Below are positions 9,939-19,259 of a DNA stretch of 64,000 nt, piece by piece. The notes under the pieces are model-generated. The model did no database searches. It worked only from the letters and a program-made list of their open reading frames with translations, and was not told the origin of the DNA. Made by a program: the position numbers and the translations under genes. Origin of the DNA: Microbulbifer taiwanensis. GTDB lineage: Bacteria; Pseudomonadota; Gammaproteobacteria; Pseudomonadales; Cellvibrionaceae. Numbering within the stretch: position 1 is the stretch's first letter; each line of letters begins with the position of its first letter. Where the stretch lies: assembly GCF_014904815.1 (NCBI RefSeq), contig NZ_JACZFR010000037.1:1-64000 (forward strand). Direction: 5' to 3'.

Positions 9939-10718
9939 ATGACCTCAGATCGCAATTTCGATGACCTGGCGCACCGCTTCCGCAATCGCATTTACGGTGG
10001 CCTGAAAGGGGATATCCGTCTGGCAGTGTTGGGTCGTGACCTGGCGCCCCTGCTGGCGGAAAGGGCGGGTTGCCTCAAGGTTGTCGACGCCGGCGGTGGC
10101 CAGGGGCAGTTTGCGCTGGATCTGGCGCAGGCCGGTCACCGGGTCTTCCTGGCCGATATCTCAGCGCAGATGCTGGAGCAGGCCGCGTTGCGGGTGGAAG
10201 AGCGTCAGTTGCAGGGGCGGGTGACGCTGTTGCACCGGCCGCTGCAGGCGCTGGCGGAACTGCCAGAATTGCAGGGGGCAGACCTGGTGATCTGCCACGC
10301 GGTACTGGAGTGGCTGGTGCAGCCCAAGCAGGCGATAGAGCAGTTGCGCGGTCTGCTCAAGCGCGGCGGCTACCTGTCACTGACCTTTTACAATCGCCGC
10401 GCGCTGGAGTTCCGCCTGCTGCAGCGCGGCAGCTTTCGCCAACTGGATCGCAATATCGAATCCGATCACTGGGGCGGTCATCCCGGCAGTCTGACACCGC
10501 AGAATCCGCTGTTGCTGGAGTGGGTGCAGGACTGGCTCGCGCAGGCGGGGCTCTCTGTCGTCGCCCACAGTGGCATCCGCTGTTTTCACGACTTTATGAC
10601 GCCCGCCATTCGCGACAAGCTGCCAGCGACGGCGATAGTGGAAAAGGAACTGGAATACTCCCGCGTGGATCCCTACCGGCAGCTGGCGCGCTATATCCAC
10701 CTGCTGTGCCGCATGTAG
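9939..10718 (+). CDS. cmoM: tRNA 5-carboxymethoxyuridine methyltransferase CmoM
   Basis: A 259-residue methyltransferase that O-methylates the carboxyl of cmo5U34 to give mcmo5U in some tRNAs. It follows the CmoM pattern closely: N-terminal DRNFDDLAHRFRNRIYGGLKG, SAM loop VVDAGGGQGQFALDLAQAGH, LADISAQMLEQA, CHAVLEWLVQPKQAI, SLTFYNRRAL, and near the end GIRCFHDFMT and DPYRQLARYIHLLCR. It is the third gene of a tight run after DUF599 and the MazG-like gene, about 4.3 kb from cmoA. The three cmo genes are therefore in one neighbourhood but in two transcription units. Confidence 0.93.
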   Translation: MTSDRNFDDLAHRFRNRIYGGLKGDIRLAVLGRDLAPLLAERAGCLKVVDAGGGQGQFALDLAQAGHRVFLADISAQMLEQAALRVEERQLQGRVTLLHRPLQALAELPELQGADLVICHAVLEWLVQPKQAIEQLRGLLKRGGYLSLTFYNRRALEFRLLQRGSFRQLDRNIESDHWGGHPGSLTPQNPLLLEWVQDWLAQAGLSVVAHSGIRCFHDFMTPAIRDKLPATAIVEKELEYSRVDPYRQLARYIHLLCRM

Positions 10719-10783
10719 GGTGGGCAAGGGAGCCCAGCGATGTGCCCATCGATCGGCGCGGCTGACACTTTGCCCGCCCTACA
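10716..10783. repeat. Dispersed intergenic repeat (TAGGRTGGGCAA type)
   Basis: It begins TAGGGTGGGCAAGGGAGC at the end of cmoM and ends with TTTGCCCGCCCTACA, so the two ends are inverted repeats. A related copy (TAGGATGGGCAAAGGAGC) starts at 25073, and a short version lies at 49083-49113. It sits between convergent cmoM and the J-domain gene and could act as a transcription boundary. Confidence 0.7.
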
Positions 10784-10784
10784 A

Positions 10785-11291
10785 TTAGATATCGCGCAGC
10801 AGCAGCTCCTTGGCTGCATTGATTCGCGAGGCCAGGTAATCGTTGCCGCCCCGGTCCGGGTGCAGTTTCTGGATCAGTTTGCGGTGGGCGCCGATGATCT
10901 CCTCGCGGCCGGCATCCGCGCTGACACCGAGAATCCGGCGCGCCTCGACGGGTGTCAGGGGAGGAGTCTTGTCGGCGTCGCCGGGCTGCTCATCCCGCTT
11001 CTTCTGTTCCTCTCTGGCCTGGGCGTGCCTGGCGATCAGCGGCGCCAGCCAGGGCAGGTGCCGGCTGAGCCAGCCCAGGGTGCGGCCGAGAACCGGGAGC
11101 ACCAGCGCTATGGCAGCGGCCACCCAGTGCAGCCGGCCGCTGATGGCCAGCAGTACGGCCACCAGGGCCAGGCCGATCAGCAGCCACTGCAGCAGTAGTT
11201 TGCGCCTGTCCTGCGGCGCACTGGACTGGAATTTTTGCCATGCCAGCCAGGCAAAGATACCGACGGCAATCAGCAGGATAATGCGGCCCAA
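10785..11291 (-). CDS. Membrane-anchored J-domain protein
   Basis: A 168-residue protein with a C-terminal J domain (about 112-168) containing the HPD motif at residues 144-146 (LIQKLHPDRGGNDY). Upstream are hydrophobic segments at 3-18, 33-51 and 56-72. The layout, membrane anchor then terminal J domain, is that of the TIM14/DjlC-like group, which stimulates Hsp70 ATPase at a membrane. The J domain should face the cytoplasm to meet DnaK. There is no Gly/Phe or zinc-finger region, so it is not a canonical DnaJ. It is a single gene convergent with cmoM. Confidence 0.87.
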   Translation of the reverse strand: MGRIILLIAVGIFAWLAWQKFQSSAPQDRRKLLLQWLLIGLALVAVLLAISGRLHWVAAAIALVLPVLGRTLGWLSRHLPWLAPLIARHAQAREEQKKRDEQPGDADKTPPLTPVEARRILGVSADAGREEIIGAHRKLIQKLHPDRGGNDYLASRINAAKELLLRDI

Positions 11292-11329
11292 GGGGAACCC
11301 TCTCTGTCATACTCCGGACCGCTAGCTTA

Positions 11330-12604
11330 TCAGATGTCGACCCTTATGCCCGCGGCAATAAAGTCGCCCGGCGACTGGGCCACATCGTTGCTGTCGTCTT
11401 TGCCGCCCTCCAGGTATATTCGCACCCGTTCGTTCCACTGAAAATTGAAGCCCCCGAAGTAATAGCCCAGGCGATACTTGTCCCCGGTCACCAGCGCCTC
11501 TTCAAATATTTCATCGTCGTGTGATTTGAGCAGGTTGTGGCCGCCGTAAACGGAATAGCAGTTAAAGGCGCCCCAGGTCCAGCTGACAAAACTCTCGGAA
11601 CCTATGGCGTTGAAGAAATTGGTGGCGCCCATCGTCGTACTGGGTGGCGCGAGTTCGTTATTGTGTGATCGGTGCCAGTTGAAGGCGGCGTAGAGTCCTT
11701 TCTGGAAGGCGCCCGTGCCGTAGGCGACGCCGCCGATAAAGGCGAAGTCGTTGCTACTGGCATTGATCACTTCGTCATCGCGGATCAGTATCGGGAAGTT
11801 GGGGTCGGATATGTCGAACAGCAATCCTTTATCGGTGAAAAGATCCAGGTTGACCCGGTTGTAGGCCGTGCCGAGAAACAGCCCGTCCCCGACGTCCAGT
11901 TTGTAGGTCAGCGACGCACCGCGAGCCAGGCCATACTCACAGTCCTCCGGCGGGCAAACCAGCAGGGTGTCGGGTCCCCTGGCGCCCTCGGCCTGGATGT
12001 CCAGATCCGCAGCGTGCGCGGCATACTGCAGCCCTATCTGGAACTCACCGCCGAGTCCCTTCCAGTCCTTGCGCCAGGTCAAAGCGGCGTCGGCGCGGCC
12101 TGTGCCGGTAATGCCGCCGTCACTGCCGAGGGCGAAGGCGCCGCTGGCCAGGCCGCCGGACACGTTGTACCAGTCGGTGATCCCGGCAACATCGTAATAG
12201 ACGGCCCACTGCTTGCCGGCGGCAAAGTCGCCCCAGAACTCGTGTTTTGCGTAGGCGTGGCCCTGGCGAACATATAGCGGGTCTGCCTGCTCCCCGGGTT
12301 CTGCCTGCTGGTCACCGGATATGATGATTTCCCGGTTGGGCGAAACCAACAAGAGTCCCCACTCGATATTGAATCCAACATTCCAGTGCTTGTAGGCCGG
12401 TACATCGAGGTTGAAGCCGAGGCGCGAGGCGCCATCGATCATCTCGGTGCTTCCCATGATATTGATCTGGTGGGCGGTGAAATAGCCCTGAATGTATAGG
12501 GCGACTTCCTTGGATTCATATACCGGCAGGGCCTGGGCGCCTGTCGCAGCCAGTGCTGAGAGTCCTGCTAAAGTAATCGGAATAATCTTACGCATCGCGC
12601 TCAT
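11330..12604 (-). CDS. Porin-like outer-membrane protein
   Basis: A 424-residue exported protein with a Sec signal peptide (MSAMRKIIPITLAGLSALAATGAQA) and then alternating aromatic/polar strands typical of outer-membrane beta-barrels, including NVGFNIEWGLLLVS, GDFAAGKQWAVYYD, FQIGLQYAAHA and YRLGYYFGGFNFQWNERVRIYLEGG. The pattern fits general porins, but the exact family and substrate are not evident. The ATG at 12604 follows GGAAGAAG; an overlapping GTG sits one codon upstream. It is monocistronic with about 280 bases of upstream sequence before a divergent methyltransferase gene. Confidence 0.7.
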   Translation of the reverse strand: MSAMRKIIPITLAGLSALAATGAQALPVYESKEVALYIQGYFTAHQINIMGSTEMIDGASRLGFNLDVPAYKHWNVGFNIEWGLLLVSPNREIIISGDQQAEPGEQADPLYVRQGHAYAKHEFWGDFAAGKQWAVYYDVAGITDWYNVSGGLASGAFALGSDGGITGTGRADAALTWRKDWKGLGGEFQIGLQYAAHAADLDIQAEGARGPDTLLVCPPEDCEYGLARGASLTYKLDVGDGLFLGTAYNRVNLDLFTDKGLLFDISDPNFPILIRDDEVINASSNDFAFIGGVAYGTGAFQKGLYAAFNWHRSHNNELAPPSTTMGATNFFNAIGSESFVSWTWGAFNCYSVYGGHNLLKSHDDEIFEEALVTGDKYRLGYYFGGFNFQWNERVRIYLEGGKDDSNDVAQSPGDFIAAGIRVDI

Positions 12605-12889
12605 CACTTCTTCCCTGAGGTGCTGTTGCGGTTACTTTTTAAGCTGTCGAGTTAAAAGGTAGTCCAGTAAACCTCCACGTAGTTTCCCGACCCGGGGAGG
12701 GAGTCATTTTTGGCGGGCGCCGCTTTCTGGTGGCGGCCCAATATCTGCCTGTTTCCCAGTACAGCGAAATAGATTTGAATAGCGACTCAGGTGTCTGGTC
12801 GGAGGAGCAGGCTGAAATAAGGTATTTTTATCGGTAAACTTGCGCAGATTTCGACAGCTGGTCCGTCAAACTGGAGGTGATCCCGCATT

Positions 12890-13519
12890 ATGACTTCCCC
12901 CCAACTCAGCCGTCGCCTGTTCGGCCTGACCGTTCGCCAGAATGCACACCCGGATATGCGCCGCCTGCGCCGGGAAACGGGCGATGCCAGCCTGCATGGC
13001 AATAAGTTCTGGAAGAGCTCCTGCCTGATGATGGATTATCTGAAACGCCATCCGCTGAAAAAGGGTGCCAGGGTGCTGGACCTGGGTTGCGGCTGGGGGC
13101 TCGGCGGTATCTTCTGTGCCGTGCAATTCGATGCGAAAGTGACCGGGCTGGATGCGGATCCCAGCGTCTTTCCCTTTCTGCACTATCACGCCGAACTGAA
13201 CGGTGTCTCAGTGGATACCTGGCGTTGCTATTACGAGAGAGTCACCAAGGCCGATCTGGCCGGGTTTGACGCCCTGATTGGCACCGATATCTGTTTCTGG
13301 GATAAATTGGAAAACCCGCTGTACAATCTCACCCGCCGCGCGCTGCAGTCCGGCGTGAAGAGGGTGGTTTTGGCAGATCCGGGGCGCACTCCGTTTGTGC
13401 GCCTGGCGGTGCGCGCGCATGAGAAACTGGGCGCCGAGTTCCTGAACTGGCAGGTAACCCGGCCAATGAAAGCCAGCGGTTGCATTATGGATGCCGCCCC
13501 AATTGAGTTCGATAAATAG
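12890..13519 (+). CDS. Class I SAM-dependent methyltransferase (METTL20/Nnt1-like)
   Basis: A 209-residue methyltransferase. The SAM site is [36 protein letters not shown] (starting near residue 63), followed by [22 protein letters not shown], a layout resembling the protein-lysine or nicotinamide N-methyltransferase superfamily that includes ETF-beta lysine methyltransferase. The substrate is not known from sequence. The ATG at 12890 has a strong GGAGGTGA ribosome-binding site. msrA begins 19 bases after its stop, so co-transcription is likely. Confidence 0.82.
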   Translation: MTSPQLSRRLFGLTVRQNAHPDMRRLRRETGDASLHGNKFWKSSCLMMDYLKRHPLKKGARVLDLGCGWGLGGIFCAVQFDAKVTGLDADPSVFPFLHYHAELNGVSVDTWRCYYERVTKADLAGFDALIGTDICFWDKLENPLYNLTRRALQSGVKRVVLADPGRTPFVRLAVRAHEKLGAEFLNWQVTRPMKASGCIMDAAPIEFDK

Positions 13520-13538
13520 CCGGCAGCTGAGGAAGATT

Positions 13539-14168
13539 ATGCAGTACGACAAATTCACCATCCCCGGTGCCGGTGAGGCGCTGCCCGGCCGCGACCAGCC
13601 CATGCCGATCAGCGGCGTGCATTCTGTGAACGGCCACACCATGGTGGAACCCTTTCCCGAGGGTTTGGAAAAGGCTGTATTCGGTATGGGCTGCTTCTGG
13701 GGCGCTGAGCGACTCTTCTGGGAGATAGACGGCGTCTATAGCACCGCGGTGGGCTACGCCGGCGGCAGCACACCCAATCCCAACTATCGGGAGGTCTGCA
13801 GCGGCGGTACCGGCCATGCGGAAGTGATATTGGTGGTTTTCGACCCGAAGAAAGTGACCTATGGGGAGCTGCTGCGTCGCTTCTGGGAAGAGCACGATCC
13901 GACCCAGGGCATGCGCCAGGGCAACGACCTGGGCACCCAGTATCGCTCCTGTATCTTTTGCTACGGCGAAGCTCAGCTGGAGGAGGCGCGGCAAACGGAG
14001 GCGCAATTCCAGGCTGCTTTAGAGGAGAAGGGGCTGGGGGGCATCACGACCGAGATGGGCCCGGCGCCGACTTTCTATTATGCGGAAGAGGATCACCAGC
14101 AGTACCTGGCCAAGAACCCGGATGGCTACTGCGGCCTGGCCGGTACAGGCGCCTGCCTGTTGCGCTGA
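13539..14168 (+). CDS. msrA: Peptide-methionine (S)-S-oxide reductase MsrA
   Basis: A 209-residue repair enzyme reducing the S-epimer of methionine sulfoxide in proteins. The catalytic motif [14 protein letters not shown] places the nucleophilic Cys at residue 52, and the conserved [23 protein letters not shown] and [23 protein letters not shown] segments follow. The C-terminal Cys in GTGACLLR is a likely recycling cysteine. The ATG at 13539 follows GAGGAAG and gives the E. coli-like long N-terminus. The longer frame from 13491 overlaps the preceding methyltransferase gene. Confidence 0.96.
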   Translation: MQYDKFTIPGAGEALPGRDQPMPISGVHSVNGHTMVEPFPEGLEKAVFGMGCFWGAERLFWEIDGVYSTAVGYAGGSTPNPNYREVCSGGTGHAEVILVVFDPKKVTYGELLRRFWEEHDPTQGMRQGNDLGTQYRSCIFCYGEAQLEEARQTEAQFQAALEEKGLGGITTEMGPAPTFYYAEEDHQQYLAKNPDGYCGLAGTGACLLR

Positions 14169-14284
14169 CATTTTACCGCTGGTTGGAGTGGCCACGGCCG
14201 GGATGGGTGACCGGGCTTTCAGCGAATCCCGTTGCGGCCATGGGGCGCTGCTGCAAAACCTTTCTCCGCTCTGTCCCGAGCGCT

Positions 14285-15124
14285 TCAGCCGGCAACATCC
14301 GCTTCCTGCGGATGAATAATATGCGCACACCAGTCGCTCCAGCTGCCCGGATAGAGCAGGGCGTCGGTGCGCCCGATCAGGTGCAGGGAAAACAGATTGA
14401 CACAGGCAGTGACGCCGGAGCCGCAGTAGTTTACCAACCGGTCGTCCGCGGGAATGTCCTGCCAGTGAAACAGGAGTTCATCCCGCGACTTGAGCCTGCC
14501 GTCATCCCTTGTCACGCCCCGCCAGGGTTTGTTGATGGCGGTGGGGATATGGCCGGCGATGGGGTCCAGTGGCTCTTCGGTACCCGCAAAGCGCTGTCTA
14601 TCGCGGGCGTCGATTAGCTGCCAGGGCGGGTTTTCCAGGTTGCTGTACACCTGCTGGTGATCGAGCAGTAGCGTCTCCCGGGGGGTGGCGATAAAGTCGC
14701 CCCTCGCCGGAGTGAGGCTGTCGCCATTTTCCAGCGGCAGCCCGGCCTGGACCCAGGCCCCGAGTCCGCCATTCAGCACGGCAATTCTGTCGTGGCCGAA
14801 ATAGTGGAGCAGAAACCAGGCGCGGGCGGCGAAGGCCAGGCGCTGATCGTCGTAGACCACGACCAGTGAATCCCGATTGATACCGATTGTGCGCGCGAAT
14901 TGCTGGAATTTTTCCGCGCTGGGGAGGGGGTGGCGGCCGCCGTAGCGACCAAGGGGGCCGGACAGGTCCCGGTGCAGGCTGGCATAGCGGGCGCCGGGAA
15001 TATGCCCGTCCGCAAATGCCCTGGTGCCAGCCTCAGTATCGGCCAGGTCGTAGCGGCAATCCAGGATTACCACGTCGGCGCCCGGTGCCAGTTCCGAGAC
15101 CTCAATTACTGCCTTTTCGCTCAT
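14285..15124 (-). CDS. sseA: 3-mercaptopyruvate sulfurtransferase
   Basis: A 279-residue tandem-rhodanese enzyme transferring sulfur from 3-mercaptopyruvate to thiol acceptors or cyanide. Both rhodanese domains are present: the N-terminal one with VVILDCRYDLAD and HIPGARYASLHRDLSGP, the C-terminal one with LIDARDRQRFAGTEEPLDPIAGHIPTA. The active loop is CGSGVTA with Cys234, the sequence typical of mercaptopyruvate sulfurtransferases rather than thiosulfate-specific rhodaneses. It is convergent with msrA across a 116-base gap. A partner in the sulfur metabolism encoded elsewhere in the window is possible but unproven. Confidence 0.94.
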   Translation of the reverse strand: MSEKAVIEVSELAPGADVVILDCRYDLADTEAGTRAFADGHIPGARYASLHRDLSGPLGRYGGRHPLPSAEKFQQFARTIGINRDSLVVVYDDQRLAFAARAWFLLHYFGHDRIAVLNGGLGAWVQAGLPLENGDSLTPARGDFIATPRETLLLDHQQVYSNLENPPWQLIDARDRQRFAGTEEPLDPIAGHIPTAINKPWRGVTRDDGRLKSRDELLFHWQDIPADDRLVNYCGSGVTACVNLFSLHLIGRTDALLYPGSWSDWCAHIIHPQEADVAG

Positions 15125-15278
15125 GCTCGTCGTGTCGGTACAGTTATCGTTGTTATAGGAGCGAAATTAAGCGCAAGCGTGGGCTTTGTCCAGACAATTG
15201 GTCAGCTTTTCTCATAGCTGTTTCCGATGAGAACAAAGTGCCTGGTTTATGTGCGCGAATTGGTCATCTATACCGCAC

Positions 15279-16871
15279 TCAGTGCTGCTGGCTGTACTGG
15301 CTGTCCTCCGGCATTTCGCCTCCGGCCGGGATTTCCCTCGCGATTTCTTCCTGGCGGCAGGCCTTGGCCGGCTCGCTCTGGTCTTCCTCCGGGTTGTCCA
15401 GGAAGCGTGCGGCGGCCTGCTCGGCGCAATTGCTGGCGGAGATGACGTCATGGGCCAGTTTCGGGAACAGCAGCCACTGGTGATTGGGTAGTTTGCGCCG
15501 GGCCCTGTCTGCTTCGTCGACGGCGAGTACCGGGTCGAGACCGCCGTGCAATACCATGACAGGTAGCGGCGTGGCTATCGCCCGGGATTCCAGCAGCGGT
15601 GCCGAGGGTATGGCCCAGATGCGGCACTGTACCTGCATCAGCTCGATGTCGGCGCGCACTGCACCGCCGAGTATGCCGCTGTCCGCGGCGCTGGCGCGGG
15701 CCTTGTCAAAGTCGACAAAAGGGGCTTCTTCGTAGCAGAAGTGGCTGACGCCGGCGGCGTCACCGAAATAGGGATCGAGCAGTATTTCCATAAAGCTGGC
15801 AATGGCTTTTTGGGTCGCCTGCTGATCCGGACTCTCGTCATTTTCCAGCGACTCGATCATTTTTGGAAAATCGTCCAGGAAGCTCTCGTCGTACAACGCC
15901 TGGAATACAACCCGCAGCAGTCTCTGTCCGGAAAGTACGAAGGGGTACTCCTGGTCGGAAAACCGATGCTTGACCGGTATGGTGCGCGGGTTTTCATCCA
16001 GGGTCTGCACCAGGTTTTCCAGTCGTCGGCGCAGATCCGGGTAGCGGCTGTTGCACAGCTTGTCTTCGATACAGTGTTTCAGGCCGCGCTGGTATGCGGC
16101 CAGGGAGTCCTTGGCCAGCTTCTGTGTGTAGATGATCTCGGGAAACACGGCGCTGTTGAGTATCAGTGCGCGCACCGATTGCGGGTAGTCCCGAGCCAGG
16201 GTCAGGGCGTAGCGCGACGCGTAGGAAACGCCGTACAGATTGAATTTTTCCACCCCCAGCAGCTCTCTCAGGGCTTCCACATCCCGTGCCACGGTTGCAC
16301 TGTTGTAGCTGGCCAGGTCGGCGTCTTTGCTCAGGCGGCTGTAACAGCGCTCCATGCTGAAGGTGAATACGCGGGCTTCCTCGTCCGCGGAGAGATTGCG
16401 TTGGAAAGCGGTGTGGGCGTCCTCGATAAACTCGGAACAGGCCAGGCGCGGTTGTGCCATACCGGTGCCGCGGGGGTCCATCACGATCAGGTCGCGGCCG
16501 TCGTCCACGGTCATGGCGGCGTAGTTGATCCACAGCCACTCGCTGGCGTTTTCCGGCTCGAGGCCCAGGCTGGCGCCGGGTCCGCCGGCACCCAGGTGCA
16601 GCAGTGGCTGCTTGTTGCTATCCGGCTCGGCGGCGAGAAAGCGCACCACCGGGAACTGTATCTTGCGCCCGGTCGGCTTGGCGTAGTTTTCCGGCACTTC
16701 CATCATAAAGCACTGGGTCACCGGCCAGCTGTCGTCCGTCTCGAACCAGCAGGGTTTGGGGACCAGGCGGGTGGGACTTTCGGCATTCTCCCGCTGGGCC
16801 GCCTTGTCGCAGGCGGCGACCAGGGTGCAAAGCAGGAGTAGGGCGGCTTTCAGAAAGCGGGATTCACACAC
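15279..16871 (-). CDS. S33-family alpha/beta-hydrolase peptidase, lipoprotein
   Basis: A 530-residue exported hydrolase of the tripeptidyl/proline-aminopeptidase type. It has an oxyanion-region HLGAGGPGAS, MDPRGTGMAQP, a nucleophile elbow LYGVSYASRYAL, and a C-terminal TAP-like domain with MVLHGGLDPVLAV (acid) and FPKLAHDV (His). I start it at the GTG at 16871, which has AGG upstream and yields an ideal lipoprotein signal with Cys21 (ALLLLCTLVAAC). An ATG at 16907 in the same frame would add 12 residues, overlap the TRIC gene and lacks a ribosome-binding site. It probably cleaves short peptides in the periplasm, in line with other exported peptidases in this window. Confidence 0.87.
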   Translation of the reverse strand: MCESRFLKAALLLLCTLVAACDKAAQRENAESPTRLVPKPCWFETDDSWPVTQCFMMEVPENYAKPTGRKIQFPVVRFLAAEPDSNKQPLLHLGAGGPGASLGLEPENASEWLWINYAAMTVDDGRDLIVMDPRGTGMAQPRLACSEFIEDAHTAFQRNLSADEEARVFTFSMERCYSRLSKDADLASYNSATVARDVEALRELLGVEKFNLYGVSYASRYALTLARDYPQSVRALILNSAVFPEIIYTQKLAKDSLAAYQRGLKHCIEDKLCNSRYPDLRRRLENLVQTLDENPRTIPVKHRFSDQEYPFVLSGQRLLRVVFQALYDESFLDDFPKMIESLENDESPDQQATQKAIASFMEILLDPYFGDAAGVSHFCYEEAPFVDFDKARASAADSGILGGAVRADIELMQVQCRIWAIPSAPLLESRAIATPLPVMVLHGGLDPVLAVDEADRARRKLPNHQWLLFPKLAHDVISASNCAEQAAARFLDNPEEDQSEPAKACRQEEIAREIPAGGEMPEDSQYSQQH

Positions 16872-16893
16872 TGTGTTATACCTGTGAAACAGA

Positions 16894-17511
16894 TCAGTTG
16901 TTGCCAAAGCGCGCTATGGGGGCGGACAGGTTCCAGCGCAGCGCCGCCAGGCGTATCGACAGGGTCACCAACACGGCGATTGCCACCACTATCTCCCCCG
17001 GCACCCTGCCGCTGGCATCGAGCAGTACCAGCACGGCGGCACCGCTCAGTGCGGCAGTGGCGTAGATCTCGCGGCGCAGCAGCAGGGGGATATCCCCAGC
17101 GAGGATATCGCGGATCAGCCCGCCGAAGGTGCCGGTCATCACCCCCATCACTATGGCGATGGCGGGGGAGTGGCCCAGTTCCAGCACCTTCTGTGTGCCA
17201 ATCACCACGAATACCGCCAGGCCCATGGCGTCGGCGATCATCAGCAGGCGCATGGGCACCTGCAGGTAGCGGATCAGGTAGAAACTGATCACACCGGTGG
17301 TGGCGGCGATCCACAGGTAGTGGCTGTCCTGCAGCCAGAATACCGGAATATTCAGGATCATGTCCCGTGTGGTGCCGCCGCCGGTGGCGGTCACACAGGC
17401 CAGCACCACGGCCCCGAACAGGTCCATCTGCTTGTGGCCCGCCGCCAGCACGCCGGTAAAGGCGAAGACCACTATGCCGATCAGATCGAACCAGTAGAGC
17501 AGTTGTTCCAT
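16894..17511 (-). CDS. TRIC (UPF0126) cation channel family protein
   Basis: A 205-residue inner-membrane protein with about seven hydrophobic helices in two inverted halves. The family glycine-rich motifs are evident: VFAFTGVLAAGHKQMDLFGAVVLACVTATGGGTTRDMIL in the first half and GVMTGTFGGLIRDILAGDIPLLLRREIYA in the second. Bacterial TRIC proteins of this type form trimeric potassium-permeable channels. It lies 22 bases upstream of the S33 lipoprotein gene on the same strand, so the two may be co-transcribed. Confidence 0.92.
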   Translation of the reverse strand: MEQLLYWFDLIGIVVFAFTGVLAAGHKQMDLFGAVVLACVTATGGGTTRDMILNIPVFWLQDSHYLWIAATTGVISFYLIRYLQVPMRLLMIADAMGLAVFVVIGTQKVLELGHSPAIAIVMGVMTGTFGGLIRDILAGDIPLLLRREIYATAALSGAAVLVLLDASGRVPGEIVVAIAVLVTLSIRLAALRWNLSAPIARFGNN

Positions 17512-17599
17512 GACTTTTTAGCTGTACTTGGCAGCTTTGATGGGGTGAGGAGATAGGTTCATTTCTAGTGCGGGGCGGCCCTGCTTCCGGTGGCATTTT

Positions 17600-17777
17600 G
17601 CGGGACACGGGCTAGGCGCCCCCCTGTGAACACATCCCTGTAGGCTTGTCTGCGAGGTCCCTCTCACAGGCAGTCCCGCAAACAGCTCCCGCTAGCAGGG
17701 CCTTCGTATCGGACTTCGATGTTCTTTCAAAATTGTAGGGGCGAACCTCGTGTTCGCCCGGCGGGCCGCAGGCCCGG
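17600..17777. repeat. Intergenic palindromic repeats downstream of gcdH
   Basis: Two adjacent hairpins lie just beyond the gcdH stop: GGGCGAAC/GTTCGCCC (17739-17759) and CGGGCC/GGCCCG (17762-17776). A further GC-rich stretch to about 17600 has partially complementary segments and no open frame. The hairpins may end gcdH transcription, although no T-run follows. Their sequence resembles the dispersed GTAGGGGCGAAC-type repeats seen in many gammaproteobacteria (from memory). Confidence 0.6.
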
Positions 17778-17779
17778 AC

Positions 17780-18964
17780 TTAAAAGAACGCCTGCAACCC
17801 GGTCTGCGCGCGCCCCAGAATCAGCGCGTGCACATCGTGGGTGCCCTCGTAGGTATTCACCGCCTCCAGGTTCATCGCGTGGCGGATTACGTGAAACTCG
17901 TCGGCGATGCCGTTACCGCCGTGCATGTCGCGGGCCACGCGGGCAATGTCGAGCGCCTTGCCGCAGTTATTGCGCTTCATCAGCGAGATCATGGTCGGGT
18001 CGAAGTGCTTGTCTTCATCCATGATGCGGCCGACCCGCAGTGAGCCCTGCAAGCCGAGGGTGATTTCGGTCTGCATGTCGGCGAGTTTCTTCTGGAACAG
18101 CTGGGTCTGTGCCAGCGGCTTGTCGAACTGCTTGCGGTCCAGGCCGTACTGGCGCGCTGCGTGCCAGCAGAACTCCGCCGCGCCGATGGCGCCCCAGGAG
18201 ATGCCGTAGCGGGCACGGTTCAGGCAGCCGAAGGGGCCGCGCAGGCCTTTGATGTCCGGGAACCTGTTTTCCTCCGGCACGAACACATTGTCCATCACTA
18301 TCTCACCGGTGATGGAGGCGCGCAGGGAGAACTTGCCCTCGATCTTCGGTGCCGACAGGCCCTCCATACCCTTGTCGAGCACAAAGCCGCGGATATCGCC
18401 CTCGTCGTCCTTGGCCCAGACCACGAATACGTCGGCGATGGGGCTGTTGGTGATCCACATCTTGGAGCCGGTCAGGCGGTAGCCGCCTTCGACCTTCTTG
18501 GCGCGGGCTTTCATGCCGCCGGGATCGGAGCCGGCGTCGGGCTCGGTCAGGCCGAAACAGCCCACCCACTCACCGGTGGCCAGCTTGGGCAGGTACTTTT
18601 CTTTCTGCGCTTCGCTGCCGTAGGCGGAGATTGGGTACATCACCAGGCTGGACTGCACGCTCATGGCGGAGCGGTAGCCGGAGTCCACGCGCTCCACCTC
18701 GCGGGCCACCAGGCCATAGGAGACGTAGTTCAGGCCGGCGCAACCATAGCCTTCAATGGTGGAGCCCAGCAGGCCCAGCTCGCCCATCTCGCTCATGATG
18801 TCGCGATCGAAGATCTCATGGCGGTTGGCTTCCAGAACACGCGGCATCAGTTTGCTCTGGCAGTATTCGCGCGCGGTGTCGCGCACCATGCGCTCTTCGT
18901 CTGTCAGTTGGCGGTCCAGCAGCAATATGTCATCCCAGTGGGCGAGGGGCTGATGTTTACTCAT
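17780..18964 (-). CDS. gcdH: Glutaryl-CoA dehydrogenase
   Basis: A 394-residue acyl-CoA dehydrogenase-fold flavoenzyme that oxidises and decarboxylates glutaryl-CoA to crotonyl-CoA in lysine and tryptophan breakdown. Diagnostic features are [14 protein letters not shown] (the Arg that recognises the glutaryl carboxylate), [31 protein letters not shown], and the catalytic base Glu373 in [17 protein letters not shown]. These match GcdH rather than generic acyl-CoA dehydrogenases. It is monocistronic; a CaiB/BaiF CoA-transferase that could make glutaryl-CoA is 11 kb away at 30370. Confidence 0.95.
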   Translation of the reverse strand: MSKHQPLAHWDDILLLDRQLTDEERMVRDTAREYCQSKLMPRVLEANRHEIFDRDIMSEMGELGLLGSTIEGYGCAGLNYVSYGLVAREVERVDSGYRSAMSVQSSLVMYPISAYGSEAQKEKYLPKLATGEWVGCFGLTEPDAGSDPGGMKARAKKVEGGYRLTGSKMWITNSPIADVFVVWAKDDEGDIRGFVLDKGMEGLSAPKIEGKFSLRASITGEIVMDNVFVPEENRFPDIKGLRGPFGCLNRARYGISWGAIGAAEFCWHAARQYGLDRKQFDKPLAQTQLFQKKLADMQTEITLGLQGSLRVGRIMDEDKHFDPTMISLMKRNNCGKALDIARVARDMHGGNGIADEFHVIRHAMNLEAVNTYEGTHDVHALILGRAQTGLQAFF

Positions 18965-19142
18965 GGTTTCTCTCGTCTACTTCCTTTATTGATTTGACCG
19001 GCGTGTCCGGCCGGTCTGACTTTGCGGGTATGCCGCTTGCGCGGCCCGGAATCCGGTCCGATGACCGTCCAGTTTAGTGTGGCGCATCATACCTAAGTAG
19101 GGGCGCGGGAGCACTCCCGGTGCGGGCAATTATCCCCCTATA

Positions 19143-19161
19143 TTTACTGGTTAAGAGTAAA
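19143..19161. promoter_or_regulatory. Inverted repeat upstream of RND efflux operon
   Basis: TTTACT and AGTAAA flank a 7-base spacer (GGTTAAG), about 100 bases before the TTG start of the outer-membrane factor gene. The position and symmetry suit a repressor operator for the efflux operon. No regulator gene is adjacent, so the assignment is tentative. Confidence 0.35.
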
Positions 19162-19259
19162 CAACCGTAAATTGCCTTGCGGCCACAAACGCGAATTCCA
19201 TAATGGGCGCAATAATTTTCTAACTTTCACTCAATTACAGACACTCTGGTGATATTTCC

